Assembly: GCF_947497025.1 (NCBI RefSeq)
Contig: NZ_CANMFC010000001.1
Span: 310,001-374,000, forward strand
Length of the DNA: 64,000 nucleotides
Direction: 5' to 3'
DNA from: an uncultured Kushneria sp.
GTDB taxonomy: Bacteria; Pseudomonadota; Gammaproteobacteria; Pseudomonadales; Halomonadaceae
Shown here: positions 7,922 through 17,269 of the stretch, piece after piece
Numbering within the stretch: position 1 is the stretch's first letter
How the letters are laid out: the number at the start of each line of letters is the position of its first letter
Translations under genes and position numbers: made by a program
Notes under the pieces: model-generated
Databases searched by the model: none
Told to the model about the DNA's origin: nothing
The model's input: the letters and a program-made list of their open reading frames with translations, nothing else

Positions 7922-9073
7922 GTGAAATCTCTGGTGAATTCGCAAAGCCGTTCAAGGGACAACGGGATGGAAAGCTGTGCCCGAAATTTACTGGCACAGG
8001 CCGATATTCAGATCAATGGCAGTCGTGAATGGGATATGCAGGTTCACGACAATGACGTCTTCAAGCGGGTATTTGCCGAAGGCAATCTGGGCCTTGGCGA
8101 AACCTACATGGAGGGGTTGTGGGACGTGCCCGCACTGGATGTGTTTTTCGACAGGCTGTTGAGTGCGCATCTTGATGAGAAGGTAAGGCCCGGCAAGCTC
8201 ATGATACATGCCCTGCGGGCCAGAATGACCAACCTGCAGAGTGTGCGCCGGGCCTGGCAGGTGGGTGAGTCCCATTATGATCTGGGCAATGACTTTTATG
8301 CGGCCATGCTGGATCGCCGCATGACCTATACCTGTGGCTACTGGAAAGAGGCCGCAACACTGGATGAGGCGCAGGAGGCCAAGCTTGATCTGGTCTGTCG
8401 CAAGCTGAACCTCAAGTCGGGTATGCGCGTACTGGATATTGGCTGCGGATGGGGAAGTTTCATGGCCTATGCCGCCGAGCACTATGGCGTGGAGTGCGTT
8501 GGTCTGACGATTTCAAAAGAGCAGGCGGATTATGGTCGCACGCTCATGGCCGCAGCGTTGCCCATCGAGTTTCGGCTGCAGGACTATCGCGAGATTCATG
8601 AGCGCTTTGATGCGGTGGTCAGTATTGGCATGTTTGAACACGTCGGACGCAAGAACCATCGTGAGTTCATGGAAGTCGCCCATCGCTGTCTGAAGGACGA
8701 TGGGCTTTTTCTACTGCATACCATTGGTAAAAATGTGCGTGAAAGTACGCCTGATCCGTGGATCGATCGCTACATTTTTCCCAATGGTGATCTGCCTGCC
8801 ATTGGCCAGATCGGCGATGCAGCCGAAGAGCTTTTCGTGACCGAAGATCTGCATAATTTCGGTGCGGATTACGATAAAACGCTGATGGCCTGGCACAACA
8901 ACTTCGAAGCTTCATGGCCGCTTTTCAAGGATCGCTTTGATACCCGATTCTATCGTATGTGACGATACTACCTGCTCTCCTGCGCCGCCGCCTTTCGGGT
9001 ACGCGATATTCAGCTCTGGCAGTGGGTGTTTTCGAAAGAGGGGGTCAGGGATGGCTATCGTCGTATTACCTGA
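7922..9073 (+). pseudogene. cfa: Cyclopropane-fatty-acyl-phospholipid synthase with in-frame TGA near the C-terminus
   Basis: Cfa transfers a methylene group from S-adenosylmethionine to unsaturated phospholipid acyl chains, a stress and stationary-phase membrane adaptation. The frame starts at GTG 7922 (preceded by AAGGAATC) and has the N-terminal Cfa segment (INGSREWDMQVHDNDVFKRV), the SAM motif LDIGCGWGSF (about residues 171-180) and FEHVGRKNH. It stops at TGA 8960-8962 after 346 residues, directly after FYRM. The same frame then continues without interruption through RYYLLSCAAAFRVRDIQLWQ to a natural stop at 9071-9073, giving 383 residues, the normal family length. A TGG to TGA change is the simplest explanation. 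The lost 37 residues are conserved in the family, so activity is doubtful. There is no indel here. Confidence 0.85.
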
Positions 9074-9101
9074 TGCCCATGAAACATGACAGGAAAAGAC
9101 C

Positions 9102-10319
9102 GTGAGCTATCCTCAGCTGCTCAAGCAGCATGCCGGACTACTGTTATTGGGGTTTCTGGCACTGTTTTCCGGCAATCTGGGACAGACCTTCTTTATTGGT
9201 CTGTTTCAGGCCCCCTTTGCCGAGCACTACCAGCTGACCTCGGGTCAGTTTGGCCTCTGGTATTCAGTGGTCACCTTGGCGGCCGGTTTTTTGATCTACT
9301 TCGCCGGCCCGGCACTTGACTGGGTCGCGCCACGCTTTTTTGGCGCGCTGGTAGTGGCAGGCATGAGTCTGGGGATCGTGCTGATGACGCTATCGCCCTG
9401 GGCGGCGCTGGGGATTATCGGGCTGGGGCTGGTGCGACTGTGTGGTCAGGGGCTGTTTACTCATCTGGGCACCACCGTAACAGGCAAGGCCTTCAGTCAC
9501 GCCAGAGGCAAGGCGCTGGGACTGGTCACGCTGGGCATTCCAGTGGGGGAAGCCATCCTGCCTTCGGCGGCCGCTGCCCTGCTGGTGATCGTCACCTGGC
9601 GCGAACTCTAGTGGGGGTTGCTTGCAGGGCTTTTAATACTGTGGCTGCCGCTATTGCTGCGTTCGCCACACTGGCCGGCAGCAGACAGGGCAGCGCGCGA
9701 CGCCAAAGGCAATGCAAATGCCAGGGGTCCGAGTCCACTGCGGGAGCGTCGTTTCTGGCAGCTCAGTCTATTGATGCTGTCCATCTCTATCATTAATACC
9801 GGTGTTTTTGTCTACCAGGCACAGATGACCAGTGAGTTTGGCGCCAGTACGGCGACCTACGCCCTGGGGTTGATCGGGGCGGCGGCGGCGCGCTTCCCGG
9901 GCGCGTTATTGGGCGGGCGCTGGGTCGACCGATTTGGTGCCGGGGGCATGGGGCGTCCTTATCTGCTGCCGCTGGGTCTGGGGCTCATTCTGGCCGTCTG
10001 GTGGCAGGGCAACGCCGGTATTGTGGCCTACATGGTGTGCGCCGGGCTGGTCGTGGGCATGCAGGAGCCGGTCAATACCAGTCTGCTGGTGCGGCTCTGG
10101 GGTGCCGAGCATCTGGCCCGGGTGCGCTCCACCCTGGTGGCGGCCATGGTATTTGCTTCAGGCATTGCCCCGGCGCTTTTTGGGGCGTTGATCGGCCTGC
10201 AAATACCCTTTTTTGTCATCATGCTGATGATGGTTGGACTGGTGGTTCTGGCATGGTTATTGGCGCTGGCGCCCCTGCGTGAAGTGCGACGACGGGAAGC
10301 CGGCCGGGAGGCCAAATGA
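9102..10319 (+). pseudogene. MFS transporter interrupted by an in-frame TAG
   Basis: This is a major facilitator with about 12 predicted membrane segments over 405 codons, starting at GTG 9102 after AGGAAAAGACC. The frame is interrupted by TAG at 9609-9611, right after VTWREL, and continues in the same frame (WGLLAGLLILWLPLLLRS) to 10319. Both halves look like normal MFS halves: TM1-5 or so before the stop and the rest after. The in-frame ATG/GTG supply after the stop is poor, so the distal half is unlikely to be made alone. TGG or CAG are the likeliest ancestral codons. The substrate is unknown. It sits inside the block bracketed by the two SulP/UspA cassettes, next to the nonsense-mutated cfa. 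Confidence 0.82.
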
Positions 10320-10436
10320 ACCATGACCAATGATAAAAGGGAAGCATAACGGCCCTGTTTCCCTGATAATCACGCCCGAAAATATAGACGTGGCATACGC
10401 GCTCTATGGCCATATTGTTTTACAACAGGAAGTCGC

Positions 10437-11936
10437 ATGCGAGGTTCAATCAAGGAAAACTGGTTTTCCAATATCCGTCCTGACGTGTTGTCAGGACTGG
10501 TGGTGGCGCTGGCACTGATTCCGGAGGCGATTGCCTTTTCGATCATCGCAGGCGTTGATCCCCAGGTCGGGCTTTATGCGTCATTTTCGATGGCAGTCGT
10601 CATCTCGATTACCGGCGGGCGGCCAGCGATGATTTCGGCCGCGACCGGGGCCATGGCACTGTTGATGGTGACGCTGGTGCGCGATCACGGCCTTGAGTAT
10701 CTTTTTGCCGCGACCATTCTGACCGGGCTTTTGCAGATTCTCTGGGGCGTGTTGAAACTCGGCAGCCTGATGCGCTTCGTGTCTCGCTCGGTCGTGACCG
10801 GGTTTGTCAACGCACTGGCCATTTTGATTTTCATGGCGCAGCTGCCGGAAATCACCGGTGCCAATGCCACGCTGACAGTCTACGCCATCATGCTGGGCGG
10901 GCTGGCCATCATTTATCTCTTCCCATATGTGCCGAAGATCGGCAAGGTCATTCCTTCGCCAATGGTCTGCATCGTGCTGATGACGGCTGTGGGGATGATC
11001 TTCGGGCTTGATGTGCGCACCGTGGGTGACATGGGCAGCCTGCCCGACAGTCTGCCGGTGTTTCTGATTCCCGACATCCCGCTCAATCTCGAGACGCTTT
11101 TGATCATCTTTCCCTATGCACTGACGCTTTCTGTCGTCGGGCTGCTGGAGTCAATGATGACCGCCACGATCGTGGATGATCTGACCGACACGCCCAGTGA
11201 CAAGAATCGTGAGTGCCGCGGGCAGGGCATTGCCAACGTGGCGACCGGTTTTCTGGGCGGCATGGCCGGTTGCGGCATGATCGGCCAGACGGTCATCAAC
11301 GTGAAGTCCGGCGGTCGGACCCGGCTTTCCACCATGACGGCCGGCGTCGGCCTTCTGATCATGGTGGTCTTTCTGGGGCCCTGGGTGGCACAGATCCCGA
11401 TGGCGGCGCTGGTCGCGGTCATGGTCATGGTTTCGATCGGCACCTTTGACTGGGGCTCGATTCGTGATCTGCCCAAAAAGCCGTTGACGACCAATATCGT
11501 CATGCTGGCCACCGTGGCCGTCACCGTGTCGACCCATAACCTGGCGATGGGCGTACTGGTGGGCGTACTGCTGGCAGCGCTTTTCTTTGCCAACAAGATC
11601 GGCCGTATCCTGCAGATCGATAGTGTGCTTGCCGAGCAGGACGGCGTGCAGCAGCGTGACTATCATGTGCGCGGGCAGGTCTTTTTCGCCTCGACCACCC
11701 GCTTTGCCGATGCCTTTGACGTCAAGGAAGGTGTGGATCGGGTCTGCATCAATGTGACGCATGCCCATTTCTGGGATATCACGGCGGTCGAGGTGCTGGA
11801 CCGGATTGTCATGAAGTTTCGTCGAGAGGGGATCGATGTCGAGGTGATCGGTCTCAATGAGGCCAGTCAGACCATGGTCGACCGCTTTGGGGTACATGAC
11901 AAGACCGATGGCATTATAGAGCCGGGCGGTCACTGA
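10437..11936 (+). CDS. SulP-family anion transporter with STAS domain, copy 2 (intact)
   Basis: This 499-residue protein has the SulP N-terminal segment ([21 protein letters not shown], about residues 18-38) and many hydrophobic helices to about residue 390. A cytoplasmic STAS domain (about 405-490) contains [13 protein letters not shown] and [14 protein letters not shown]. SulP proteins carry sulfate, bicarbonate or dicarboxylates, often with Na+ or H+; nothing here fixes the substrate. It is closely similar along its length to copy 1 at 5456. The start ATG follows CAGGAAGTCGC. A tandem UspA gene lies 85 bases downstream, repeating the arrangement of copy 1. The upstream 124-nt repeats of copy 1 are absent here. 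Confidence 0.93.
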   Translation: MRGSIKENWFSNIRPDVLSGLVVALALIPEAIAFSIIAGVDPQVGLYASFSMAVVISITGGRPAMISAATGAMALLMVTLVRDHGLEYLFAATILTGLLQILWGVLKLGSLMRFVSRSVVTGFVNALAILIFMAQLPEITGANATLTVYAIMLGGLAIIYLFPYVPKIGKVIPSPMVCIVLMTAVGMIFGLDVRTVGDMGSLPDSLPVFLIPDIPLNLETLLIIFPYALTLSVVGLLESMMTATIVDDLTDTPSDKNRECRGQGIANVATGFLGGMAGCGMIGQTVINVKSGGRTRLSTMTAGVGLLIMVVFLGPWVAQIPMAALVAVMVMVSIGTFDWGSIRDLPKKPLTTNIVMLATVAVTVSTHNLAMGVLVGVLLAALFFANKIGRILQIDSVLAEQDGVQQRDYHVRGQVFFASTTRFADAFDVKEGVDRVCINVTHAHFWDITAVEVLDRIVMKFRREGIDVEVIGLNEASQTMVDRFGVHDKTDGIIEPGGH

Positions 11937-12021
11937 GCGTCATCGTCATGCTCCCGGGCGGCGACATCTGCGTCCGGGACAAGCCACACTCGAACAACGA
12001 GACGTGTTTTCGGAGATTCTC

Positions 12022-12888
12022 ATGAGCAGAACCATCATTGCCTGCTTCGATGACCAGGCGCGCGCTGACAGCGCCATCGGGGACTATGCGGCCTGGGCGG
12101 CGCGACAGATCAAGGCGCCCCTGTGTCTTTTGCATGTATTGGAACAAAAGACCATCACACACGAGGATTATTCAGGCCAGATCGGGCTGGGTACCCGTGA
12201 GCGACTGCTGGAAGAGATAACCGAAGAAGAAGGACGAATCATTCGTCAGGCGCGTGAAGAAGGGCGCCAGATGCTGGAGACGCTCAGAGCGCGTCTGACG
12301 GACGAGATGTTGACGCCGCAGGTTCAGCAGCGCCACGGTGCGCTGGCACCCACCCTGCGCGAACAGTGCAACAGCGAAGACCTGCTGGTGCTGGGACGTT
12401 GTGGCCATCAGCACAGCCAGAATCATCACCATCAGGGCGACGAGGATATGTCGCTGGGTGCGCATCTGGAGGATCTGGCGCAGCACCTGGACGTTCCCAT
12501 GTTGATCGCCCCGGCACGCTTTCAGGTGCCGGCCCGTGCCATGGTCGCCTTTGATGGCAGCGATCGCGGCCTCGAACAGCTCTCGCGGCTGGTGAAATGG
12601 GGCTGGCTTGAAGGGCTTGAAACGCACGTGGTGCATGTCAGTGAACCCGCCAATTCGCAGCCTGCCGAGCGCGGTGCCGAACTGCTCGGCGCGGCCGGCC
12701 TTGATGTGAAGCCCGTGACGCTTGAGGGCGATGCCGGACGCAAGCTGCCGGCCTATGCCCGCGAGCAGGAAGTCGACCTTGTGGCCATGGGCGCCTACGG
12801 TCACAGCTCGCTGCGCCGCTTTTTGATGGGCAGCACCACCCACAAGCTGCTGGAAGCCATGCCGAGTGCCATTCTCCTGATGCGTTGA
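12022..12888 (+). CDS. Tandem universal stress protein (UspA), copy 2, with His-rich insert
   Basis: This 288-residue protein has two Usp domains and is paralogous to the product at 6963. The second domain has the nucleotide motif GAYGHSSLRRFLMGST (about residues 256-271). The first domain carries a histidine-rich insertion, GHQHSQNHHHQGDED (about residues 127-141), where copy 1 has KQGRASEQDNDKE; it could bind metal or simply be a loop expansion. The ATG at 12022 is preferred over the upstream GTG at 12004 because CGGAGATTCTC places a Shine-Dalgarno at the right distance. It is likely co-transcribed with SulP copy 2 and ends at a strong terminator. Confidence 0.9.
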   Translation: MSRTIIACFDDQARADSAIGDYAAWAARQIKAPLCLLHVLEQKTITHEDYSGQIGLGTRERLLEEITEEEGRIIRQAREEGRQMLETLRARLTDEMLTPQVQQRHGALAPTLREQCNSEDLLVLGRCGHQHSQNHHHQGDEDMSLGAHLEDLAQHLDVPMLIAPARFQVPARAMVAFDGSDRGLEQLSRLVKWGWLEGLETHVVHVSEPANSQPAERGAELLGAAGLDVKPVTLEGDAGRKLPAYAREQEVDLVAMGAYGHSSLRRFLMGSTTHKLLEAMPSAILLMR

Positions 12889-12907
12889 TCAGGCAATGAC
12901 CACCAGC

Positions 12908-12940
12908 AAAAAGGGGAACCCTCTCGGGTTCCCCTTTTTT
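12908..12940. terminator. Bidirectional terminator between uspA copy 2 and the minus-strand lipocalin-less secreted protein gene
   Basis: AAAAGGGGAACCC pairs with GGGTTCCCCTTTT around a TCTC loop, with A- and T-tracts on the two sides. It can end transcription from both convergent genes (stops at 12888 and 12967). Confidence 0.92.
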
Positions 12941-12966
12941 GATCACATCACTATCACTGTGCGGAC

Positions 12967-13434
12967 TTACTGCTCCAGCGTGACCATATCGCCCTTGAAG
13001 GCGGCTTCCGTCACGACATTACCGGCATGGCACTCATAGCGCTGGCTGTCCGGATTGGCACGCTGCTCGTAATAGCTGGTGATATTAACGATGGCATTGG
13101 CACCGACCTGCCGGGCGCGATCCTGCAGTGCCAGAAGCGACTGAAGTGCGGCCAGACGGCAGGATTCGGCATCGGTGCGCAGGGCAGCACGCACCTTATT
13201 GGCACTATAGAAGCCGCCGCGGCGTGTCTGAATGGCTGGGTGCTGCTGGTCGGCAAAATAGAGCCGGATCGAGGGATCGAGCTTTTCCTGCGCTTCGGGC
13301 TGAGTCATGACCTCGGCCAGTGGCTGCATCAGAAAGGTGTTACGTGCCTGTGCAGGGCCTGCCGTGGCCAGCATGATCAGGGCGCCCGTCATGGCGGCGG
13401 CCATGGAGACTTTAAAGGGCAGGTGGAAGGTCAT
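12967..13434 (-). CDS. Small secreted protein of the family often labelled excinuclease ATPase subunit (function unknown)
   Basis: This 155-residue protein starts at ATG 13434, with GGAGG seven bases upstream; a longer in-frame start at 13488 lacks such a site. Residues 1-30 form a signal peptide ending GPAQA. The mature part ends in a pattern I recall from small proteobacterial exported proteins: ALQDRARQVGANAIVNITSYYE, then RYECHAGNVVTEAAFKGD. Database entries often call these excinuclease ATPase subunits, which the size and signal peptide contradict. Two Cys residues (in ESCRLA and YECHAG) could form a disulfide. The fold may be related to YbjQ-like domains; the function is unknown. It is a single gene, convergent with uspA copy 2. 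Confidence 0.75.
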   Translation of the reverse strand: MTFHLPFKVSMAAAMTGALIMLATAGPAQARNTFLMQPLAEVMTQPEAQEKLDPSIRLYFADQQHPAIQTRRGGFYSANKVRAALRTDAESCRLAALQSLLALQDRARQVGANAIVNITSYYEQRANPDSQRYECHAGNVVTEAAFKGDMVTLEQ

Positions 13435-13518
13435 CGAACGTCCTCCGGGAGGTATCAAAAAGGCAGGGTGCACAATGTAGCCTTTCACACACGTTTGCGA
13501 AAGACCGCAGCGCGGGCC

Positions 13519-14118
13519 TCAACCTGAAAGTGGTTTGCGAAAGGCCTGAAAACAGTGCTGGTTTCGCGGCAGCGCCACGACCCGGTGTGCGTCAAGTCCT
13601 GGCACCCTGACAGGCTCAAGCTGTGCAAGCGCCGGGATATCCTCGGGGCCGACCCGGTTATAGGGCGGCTGATCGTTCCACCCCAGAAGCAGCAGCCCTC
13701 CCGGGCGCAGACAGTCTACGCAGGCGGCAAAGGCCTGCTCGACGTCGGCCTGTTCATTGAGGCCCCAGCCCAGTACCCCATTGCACAAAATGGCGTCGAG
13801 ACCCTCATGAGGGATATGATCATTCAGCGTTGTCAGATTGCCCACGATATGGCTGTCACCGCCAAAGGGGCGTTTGGCGGCGTCCAGATCGATGGTCGTG
13901 ACCTCGGCGTCGCCCAGCAGTGACGGATAGTGATGGGTATACCAGCCGCAACCCACCATCAGAACGCGCCGAATGCTCCTGTCACTGGCGATGGCCGGCA
14001 GGATGCGGTTCTCAAACATGATGCGATCACGGTAAGGATAGCGCAGCCGCACACCGTAGTGATCCAGCGTGCGAAGGGTCGTGGCGGTCCAGCCATACAG
14101 CGCTGCCTTGAACGTCAT
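13519..14118 (-). CDS. Class I SAM-dependent methyltransferase
   Basis: This 199-residue protein has the SAM-binding glycine motif as VLMVGCGWYTHHYPS (about residues 52-66), an acidic residue after strand two (TTIDLD), and a post-motif LRPGGLLLLGWND. It is the last gene of the minus-strand pigment-like operon, 85 bases after the ketoreductase. Methyltransferases are common accessory genes in aryl-polyene and dialkylresorcinol clusters, where they may methylate the head group, but the real substrate cannot be told from the sequence. It could also be an unrelated neighbour. Confidence 0.75.
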   Translation of the reverse strand: MTFKAALYGWTATTLRTLDHYGVRLRYPYRDRIMFENRILPAIASDRSIRRVLMVGCGWYTHHYPSLLGDAEVTTIDLDAAKRPFGGDSHIVGNLTTLNDHIPHEGLDAILCNGVLGWGLNEQADVEQAFAACVDCLRPGGLLLLGWNDQPPYNRVGPEDIPALAQLEPVRVPGLDAHRVVALPRNQHCFQAFRKPLSG

Positions 14119-14203
14119 GCGTCATCCTTTTCGTTATTGTCGTTATCCTTTACAAAACACGTGACGGCGTCGATCTGCCTGATGCCGGCCTGAAAAAGCG
14201 CAA

Positions 14204-14926
14204 TCAGAACAGTCCGCCGTTGACAGCAATCACCTGGCGGGTCACGTAGCTGCTGTCGTCGGAGCATAAGAAGCTGATGACACCCGCGACCTCCTCGGCT
14301 TCCCCCATGCGCTGCATGGGCACGACCTTTTTGATGTCCACATCGATATTGTCGGTCATGTCGGTATTGACCCATCCGGGGGCAATACAGTTCACCGTGA
14401 TGTTTCGTTTGGCCAGTTCCAGCGCCAGTGACTTGCTGGCCGCAATCAGTCCACCCTTGGCAGCGCCATAGTTGACCTGCCCACGATTGCCGATCACGCC
14501 GGCGGCGGAGGAGAGCACCACGATGCGTCCGGGCTTTCGACGCTGAATCATGGGCATGACCAGCGGCCTGAGCACGTTATAGAACCCGCCCAGATCGACA
14601 TTGAGCACGCTGTCCCACTGTTCATCAGACATGCCGGGAAAGGGGGCGTCCTGATGAAAACCGGCATTGAGCACCACGCCATGGTAGGCCCCGTGCTCGG
14701 CGATATCGGCCTCAAGGCATGCGCGGGCCTCGTCGCGTGCGCCGACATCGAACTGCAATAGCCGCGCCTTTTGACCCATGAAGGTAATCTCGTCCGCCAC
14801 GGCGCGTGCCTGCGCCTCGCTGTGGCGGTAGTGCACGACGATATCAAAGCCGTCGCGGGCCAGTCGCAGGGCGGCCGCCCGGCCGATGCCGCGACTGGCG
14901 CCGGTAATCAGGATGGTCTGTGACAT
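14204..14926 (-). CDS. 3-oxoacyl-ACP reductase (FabG-like) of the APE-type cluster
   Basis: This 240-residue short-chain dehydrogenase has the NADPH motif TGASRGIGRA (residues 8-17), NAG in the central strand, SSAAGVIGNRGQ and the catalytic YxxxK as YGAAK (about residues 153-157). It would reduce the beta-keto group after each condensation during polyene chain growth, the role of the ApeQ-type ketoreductase. It lies downstream of the dehydratase and ketosynthase genes on the same strand, 96 bases after the dehydratase stop. A housekeeping FabG role is possible in principle, but the context favours the dedicated pathway. Confidence 0.85.
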   Translation of the reverse strand: MSQTILITGASRGIGRAAALRLARDGFDIVVHYRHSEAQARAVADEITFMGQKARLLQFDVGARDEARACLEADIAEHGAYHGVVLNAGFHQDAPFPGMSDEQWDSVLNVDLGGFYNVLRPLVMPMIQRRKPGRIVVLSSAAGVIGNRGQVNYGAAKGGLIAASKSLALELAKRNITVNCIAPGWVNTDMTDNIDVDIKKVVPMQRMGEAEEVAGVISFLCSDDSSYVTRQVIAVNGGLF

Positions 14927-15022
14927 GTCATTTTCCGATCGCGTGGTAGGGAATCGTCATTGGGCGTAGTGGTTGAGAATGATCGTGGGCAACAGGTTGC
15001 AGGCCCCGGGGAATCGCCGGCA

Positions 15023-15484
15023 TTACCCGGCGGTCGTCTGCAAAACGCTCAGCGTCGCCCTGGCCAGCCAGCCATGCTCGGGATTTTCGCCGGGTCGGTA
15101 GAGCACACCATCAAAGGTGCCCAGACCGCTGTCGGCGAGGGTGTCCACGCTGACCCTGACTTCCAGCGGCTGATCAAATGTCAGGTGGTCAACCCGGGCC
15201 TCGAAGCGTCGAGCGCCCAGCAACATGCCTTGGCGGGGCGTACCGCCTTCGCGGGGCTGCAGGGTCGACCAGGCCGCCGAGGCCTGCGCCATCCACTCCA
15301 GCGCCACCTGCACCGGAATGCCCCGGGTGTCGGCAAAAAGATCCTCGGGTGACGGGGTCACGGCCACCACGATGTGTCGGTCATTGGCATCGATCACGTG
15401 ATCGAGCAGACACATCGGCCCCTGGTGCGGGACCAGGGAGGCCACGGGAGGCCACGTTGACGGTCCGGAATATGCGTCATGCAT
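15023..15484 (-). CDS. Hotdog-fold 3-hydroxyacyl-ACP dehydratase (ApeP-like)
   Basis: This 153-residue protein has a FabZ/FabA-like hotdog pattern: SLVPHQGPMCLLDHVIDA near residues 17-34, then VQVALEWMAQASAAW for the central helix. In APE clusters a protein of this type dehydrates 3-hydroxyacyl-ACP to extend the conjugated chain. The start at 15484 overlaps the upstream ketosynthase stop by 8 bases, indicating translational coupling; in-frame starts further upstream lie well inside the ketosynthase gene. A second dehydratase-like domain of the same class is fused to the AMP-ligase at 23269. Confidence 0.78.
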   Translation of the reverse strand: MHDAYSGPSTWPPVASLVPHQGPMCLLDHVIDANDRHIVVAVTPSPEDLFADTRGIPVQVALEWMAQASAAWSTLQPREGGTPRQGMLLGARRFEARVDHLTFDQPLEVRVSVDTLADSGLGTFDGVLYRPGENPEHGWLARATLSVLQTTAG

Positions 15485-16655
15485 CGCTGCGCTCCAGCAC
15501 CAGCACGGCATTGTTGCCGCCAAAGGCAAAGGCGTTGGAGAGCGCCACGCGCGGCTGTCCGGCGCTGTCTTCGCTCACCAGCGACAGCGGCATCAGTGTC
15601 TCGTCAAGCGGCTGGTCATGAACATGGCGCGGCAGAAAACCGTGTTCCAGCGCCAGCCAGCAAAAGGCGGCTTCAAGCGCGCCGGCGGCACCCAGCGTGT
15701 GGCCGGTCAGCGCCTTGGTCGAGCTGGCCGGGGGCTGGCGATCGCCAAACACGTCATGAAGGGCCAGCGCCTCCATTGCATCGTTGTGCGTGGTCGCGGT
15801 GCCATGCAGGTTGAGGTAGTCGATATCATTGGGCGCTCGACCGGCCATGTCGAGCGCCTGGCGGATGGCCGTGATGGCGCCCTGACCGTCCGGCGCCGGG
15901 GCCGAAATGTGATAGGCGTCCGAGCTTTCTCCGTAGCCGGTCAGCTGAATGCCGCCGGCCTCGCGGGTCACGATAAACAGGGCGGCGGCTTCACCGATGT
16001 TGATACCACGCCGCTCGGCAGTAAACGGCTGACACGGCGTATCGCTGATCGCTCCCAACGCGTCAAAGCCATGCGCGGTCAGGTGGCACAGGGTGTCGGC
16101 GCCGCCGGCAATCACGGCATCTGCCTGCCCGGAGAGCAAAAGGCGCCGTGCCGCACTCAGCGCTCGGGCACCGGAGCTGCAGGCCGTGGAAATGGTCCAT
16201 GCCGGCCCCGACAGCCCCAGATGGGCGCGAATGAAATGGGCCGGCGCGCCGAGTTCCTGATGGGCGTAGCGATAGTGCTCGTCAAACTCGTTGCCGGGCC
16301 CGGTGCGGGCAATGGCCGCCTCGGTTTCCGAGATGCCCGAGGTGCTGGTACCCATGACCACGGCGATGCGATGCGGCGCATGATGTGCCAGCGTCTCCTC
16401 CAGCTGCGGCCCCAGTGCCTCCAGTGCCGTGGCGATGAGCCGGTTGTTGCGACTGGCATGCTCGAAAGGCCAGGCATCAGACGAGACCAGCGGGACCGTG
16501 ACATCCCCCAGCGCCAGCATTCGTCCGGGCGTATAGCGCTCGCTGCCGGTCAGCCCGCGCTGCCCTTTGGCGAGCGCGTCAATGATGGTGCCGTGGTTGT
16601 CCCCGAGACTGCAGATCACGGCAGGCGCGGAGAGTCGACAGTAAGCGGGCGTCAT
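15477..16655 (-). CDS. Beta-ketoacyl-ACP synthase (FabF/ApeO-like)
   Basis: This 392-residue type II ketosynthase has the full Cys-His-His triad: C159 in STACSSGA, H284 in NLHGTATTHND and H319 in KALTGHTLGAAGALE. It would condense malonyl-ACP with the growing chain. In APE systems the ApeO-type ketosynthase acts as a heterodimer with a chain-length factor, which matches the CLF encoded at 25952. The start at 16655 overlaps the preceding lipoprotein stop (ATGA). No second ketosynthase (ApeR-type) is found in this operon. Confidence 0.9.
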   Translation of the reverse strand: MTPAYCRLSAPAVICSLGDNHGTIIDALAKGQRGLTGSERYTPGRMLALGDVTVPLVSSDAWPFEHASRNNRLIATALEALGPQLEETLAHHAPHRIAVVMGTSTSGISETEAAIARTGPGNEFDEHYRYAHQELGAPAHFIRAHLGLSGPAWTISTACSSGARALSAARRLLLSGQADAVIAGGADTLCHLTAHGFDALGAISDTPCQPFTAERRGINIGEAAALFIVTREAGGIQLTGYGESSDAYHISAPAPDGQGAITAIRQALDMAGRAPNDIDYLNLHGTATTHNDAMEALALHDVFGDRQPPASSTKALTGHTLGAAGALEAAFCWLALEHGFLPRHVHDQPLDETLMPLSLVSEDSAGQPRVALSNAFAFGGNNAVLVLERSDA

Positions 16656-17269
16656 GGGGTCTCTCCGGCGCTATTGTCATGACCAAAGGGGGTGATGACC
16701 ATGCGATAGCCGATCTGGAAATCGGTCAGCACGTCATGGGCCTGCTCAAGAGGATGATCGATGGTGTCGATGCGGGCGACCAGCGTGTCACCGTCGAGAA
16801 TCTCGCGCACTCGACCATGCTCAAAACGCTGGTCCTGCACCTGCCATGTACTGCCCTGGAAGGCCGCCTGCAGGTCGGTTTCGGGGCGCAGACTCCACTC
16901 CAGGCGCTGGGCAAACCATTGGGCCGGGAAGGGGGGCCTGTCCATGATCGACTGGGTGTAGCGGGCGCCCTGGTCGTCGCGTACCAGGGTGAAAAGCCGC
17001 TGGCCGGTGGGGGTGGCGATGACCACGCGCAGCCCTTCATCGGAGAGACGAATCACCGACAGCAGTGTCTGCTCGGGGCGTGTCTCGTCAAAGGGGGTGA
17101 TGGTCAGCCTGCGCTTGAGCGTCTGTGCCTCGCCCTGCCAGCCGGGCGCCGCCTGGGGGGCCATGGCCGGCACGCTACAGCCGGTCATCAGGGTCAGCAT
17201 CAACAAAAGCGCGCACGGCCACAGGTGCCGGGTCAGAAGAGGCAGTGGCAGAAAGGGCAGTGCTGTCAT
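16652..17269 (-). CDS. DUF3261-type outer-membrane lipoprotein of the APE-type cluster
   Basis: This 205-residue protein has a lipoprotein signal: a hydrophobic stretch followed by LMTGC, with the lipobox Cys about residue 31 from the chosen start. The start at 17269 overlaps the flavoprotein stop by 4 bases (ATGA). The mature domain is beta-rich (GLRVVIATPTGQRLFTLV and similar strands) and matches the DUF3261 proteins regularly found in aryl-polyene clusters. There it may help carry or anchor the finished lipid at the outer membrane, together with the LolA-like protein and the MMPL exporter. No catalytic motif is visible. Confidence 0.75.
   Translation of the reverse strand: MTALPFLPLPLLTRHLWPCALLLMLTLMTGCSVPAMAPQAAPGWQGEAQTLKRRLTITPFDETRPEQTLLSVIRLSDEGLRVVIATPTGQRLFTLVRDDQGARYTQSIMDRPPFPAQWFAQRLEWSLRPETDLQAAFQGSTWQVQDQRFEHGRVREILDGDTLVARIDTIDHPLEQAHDVLTDFQIGYRMVITPFGHDNSAGETP

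Noticed and set aside
8960-8962. TGA in cfa as a selenocysteine codon or a reassigned codon
   Set aside because: No SECIS-like element can be claimed, the family has no Cys/Sec there, and TGA is used as the normal stop in uxuA, zwf, eda and others in the window.
15618-16682. A 354-codon plus-strand frame opposite the ketosynthase
   Set aside because: Shadow of the ketosynthase codons, with Gly/Arg-rich composition.
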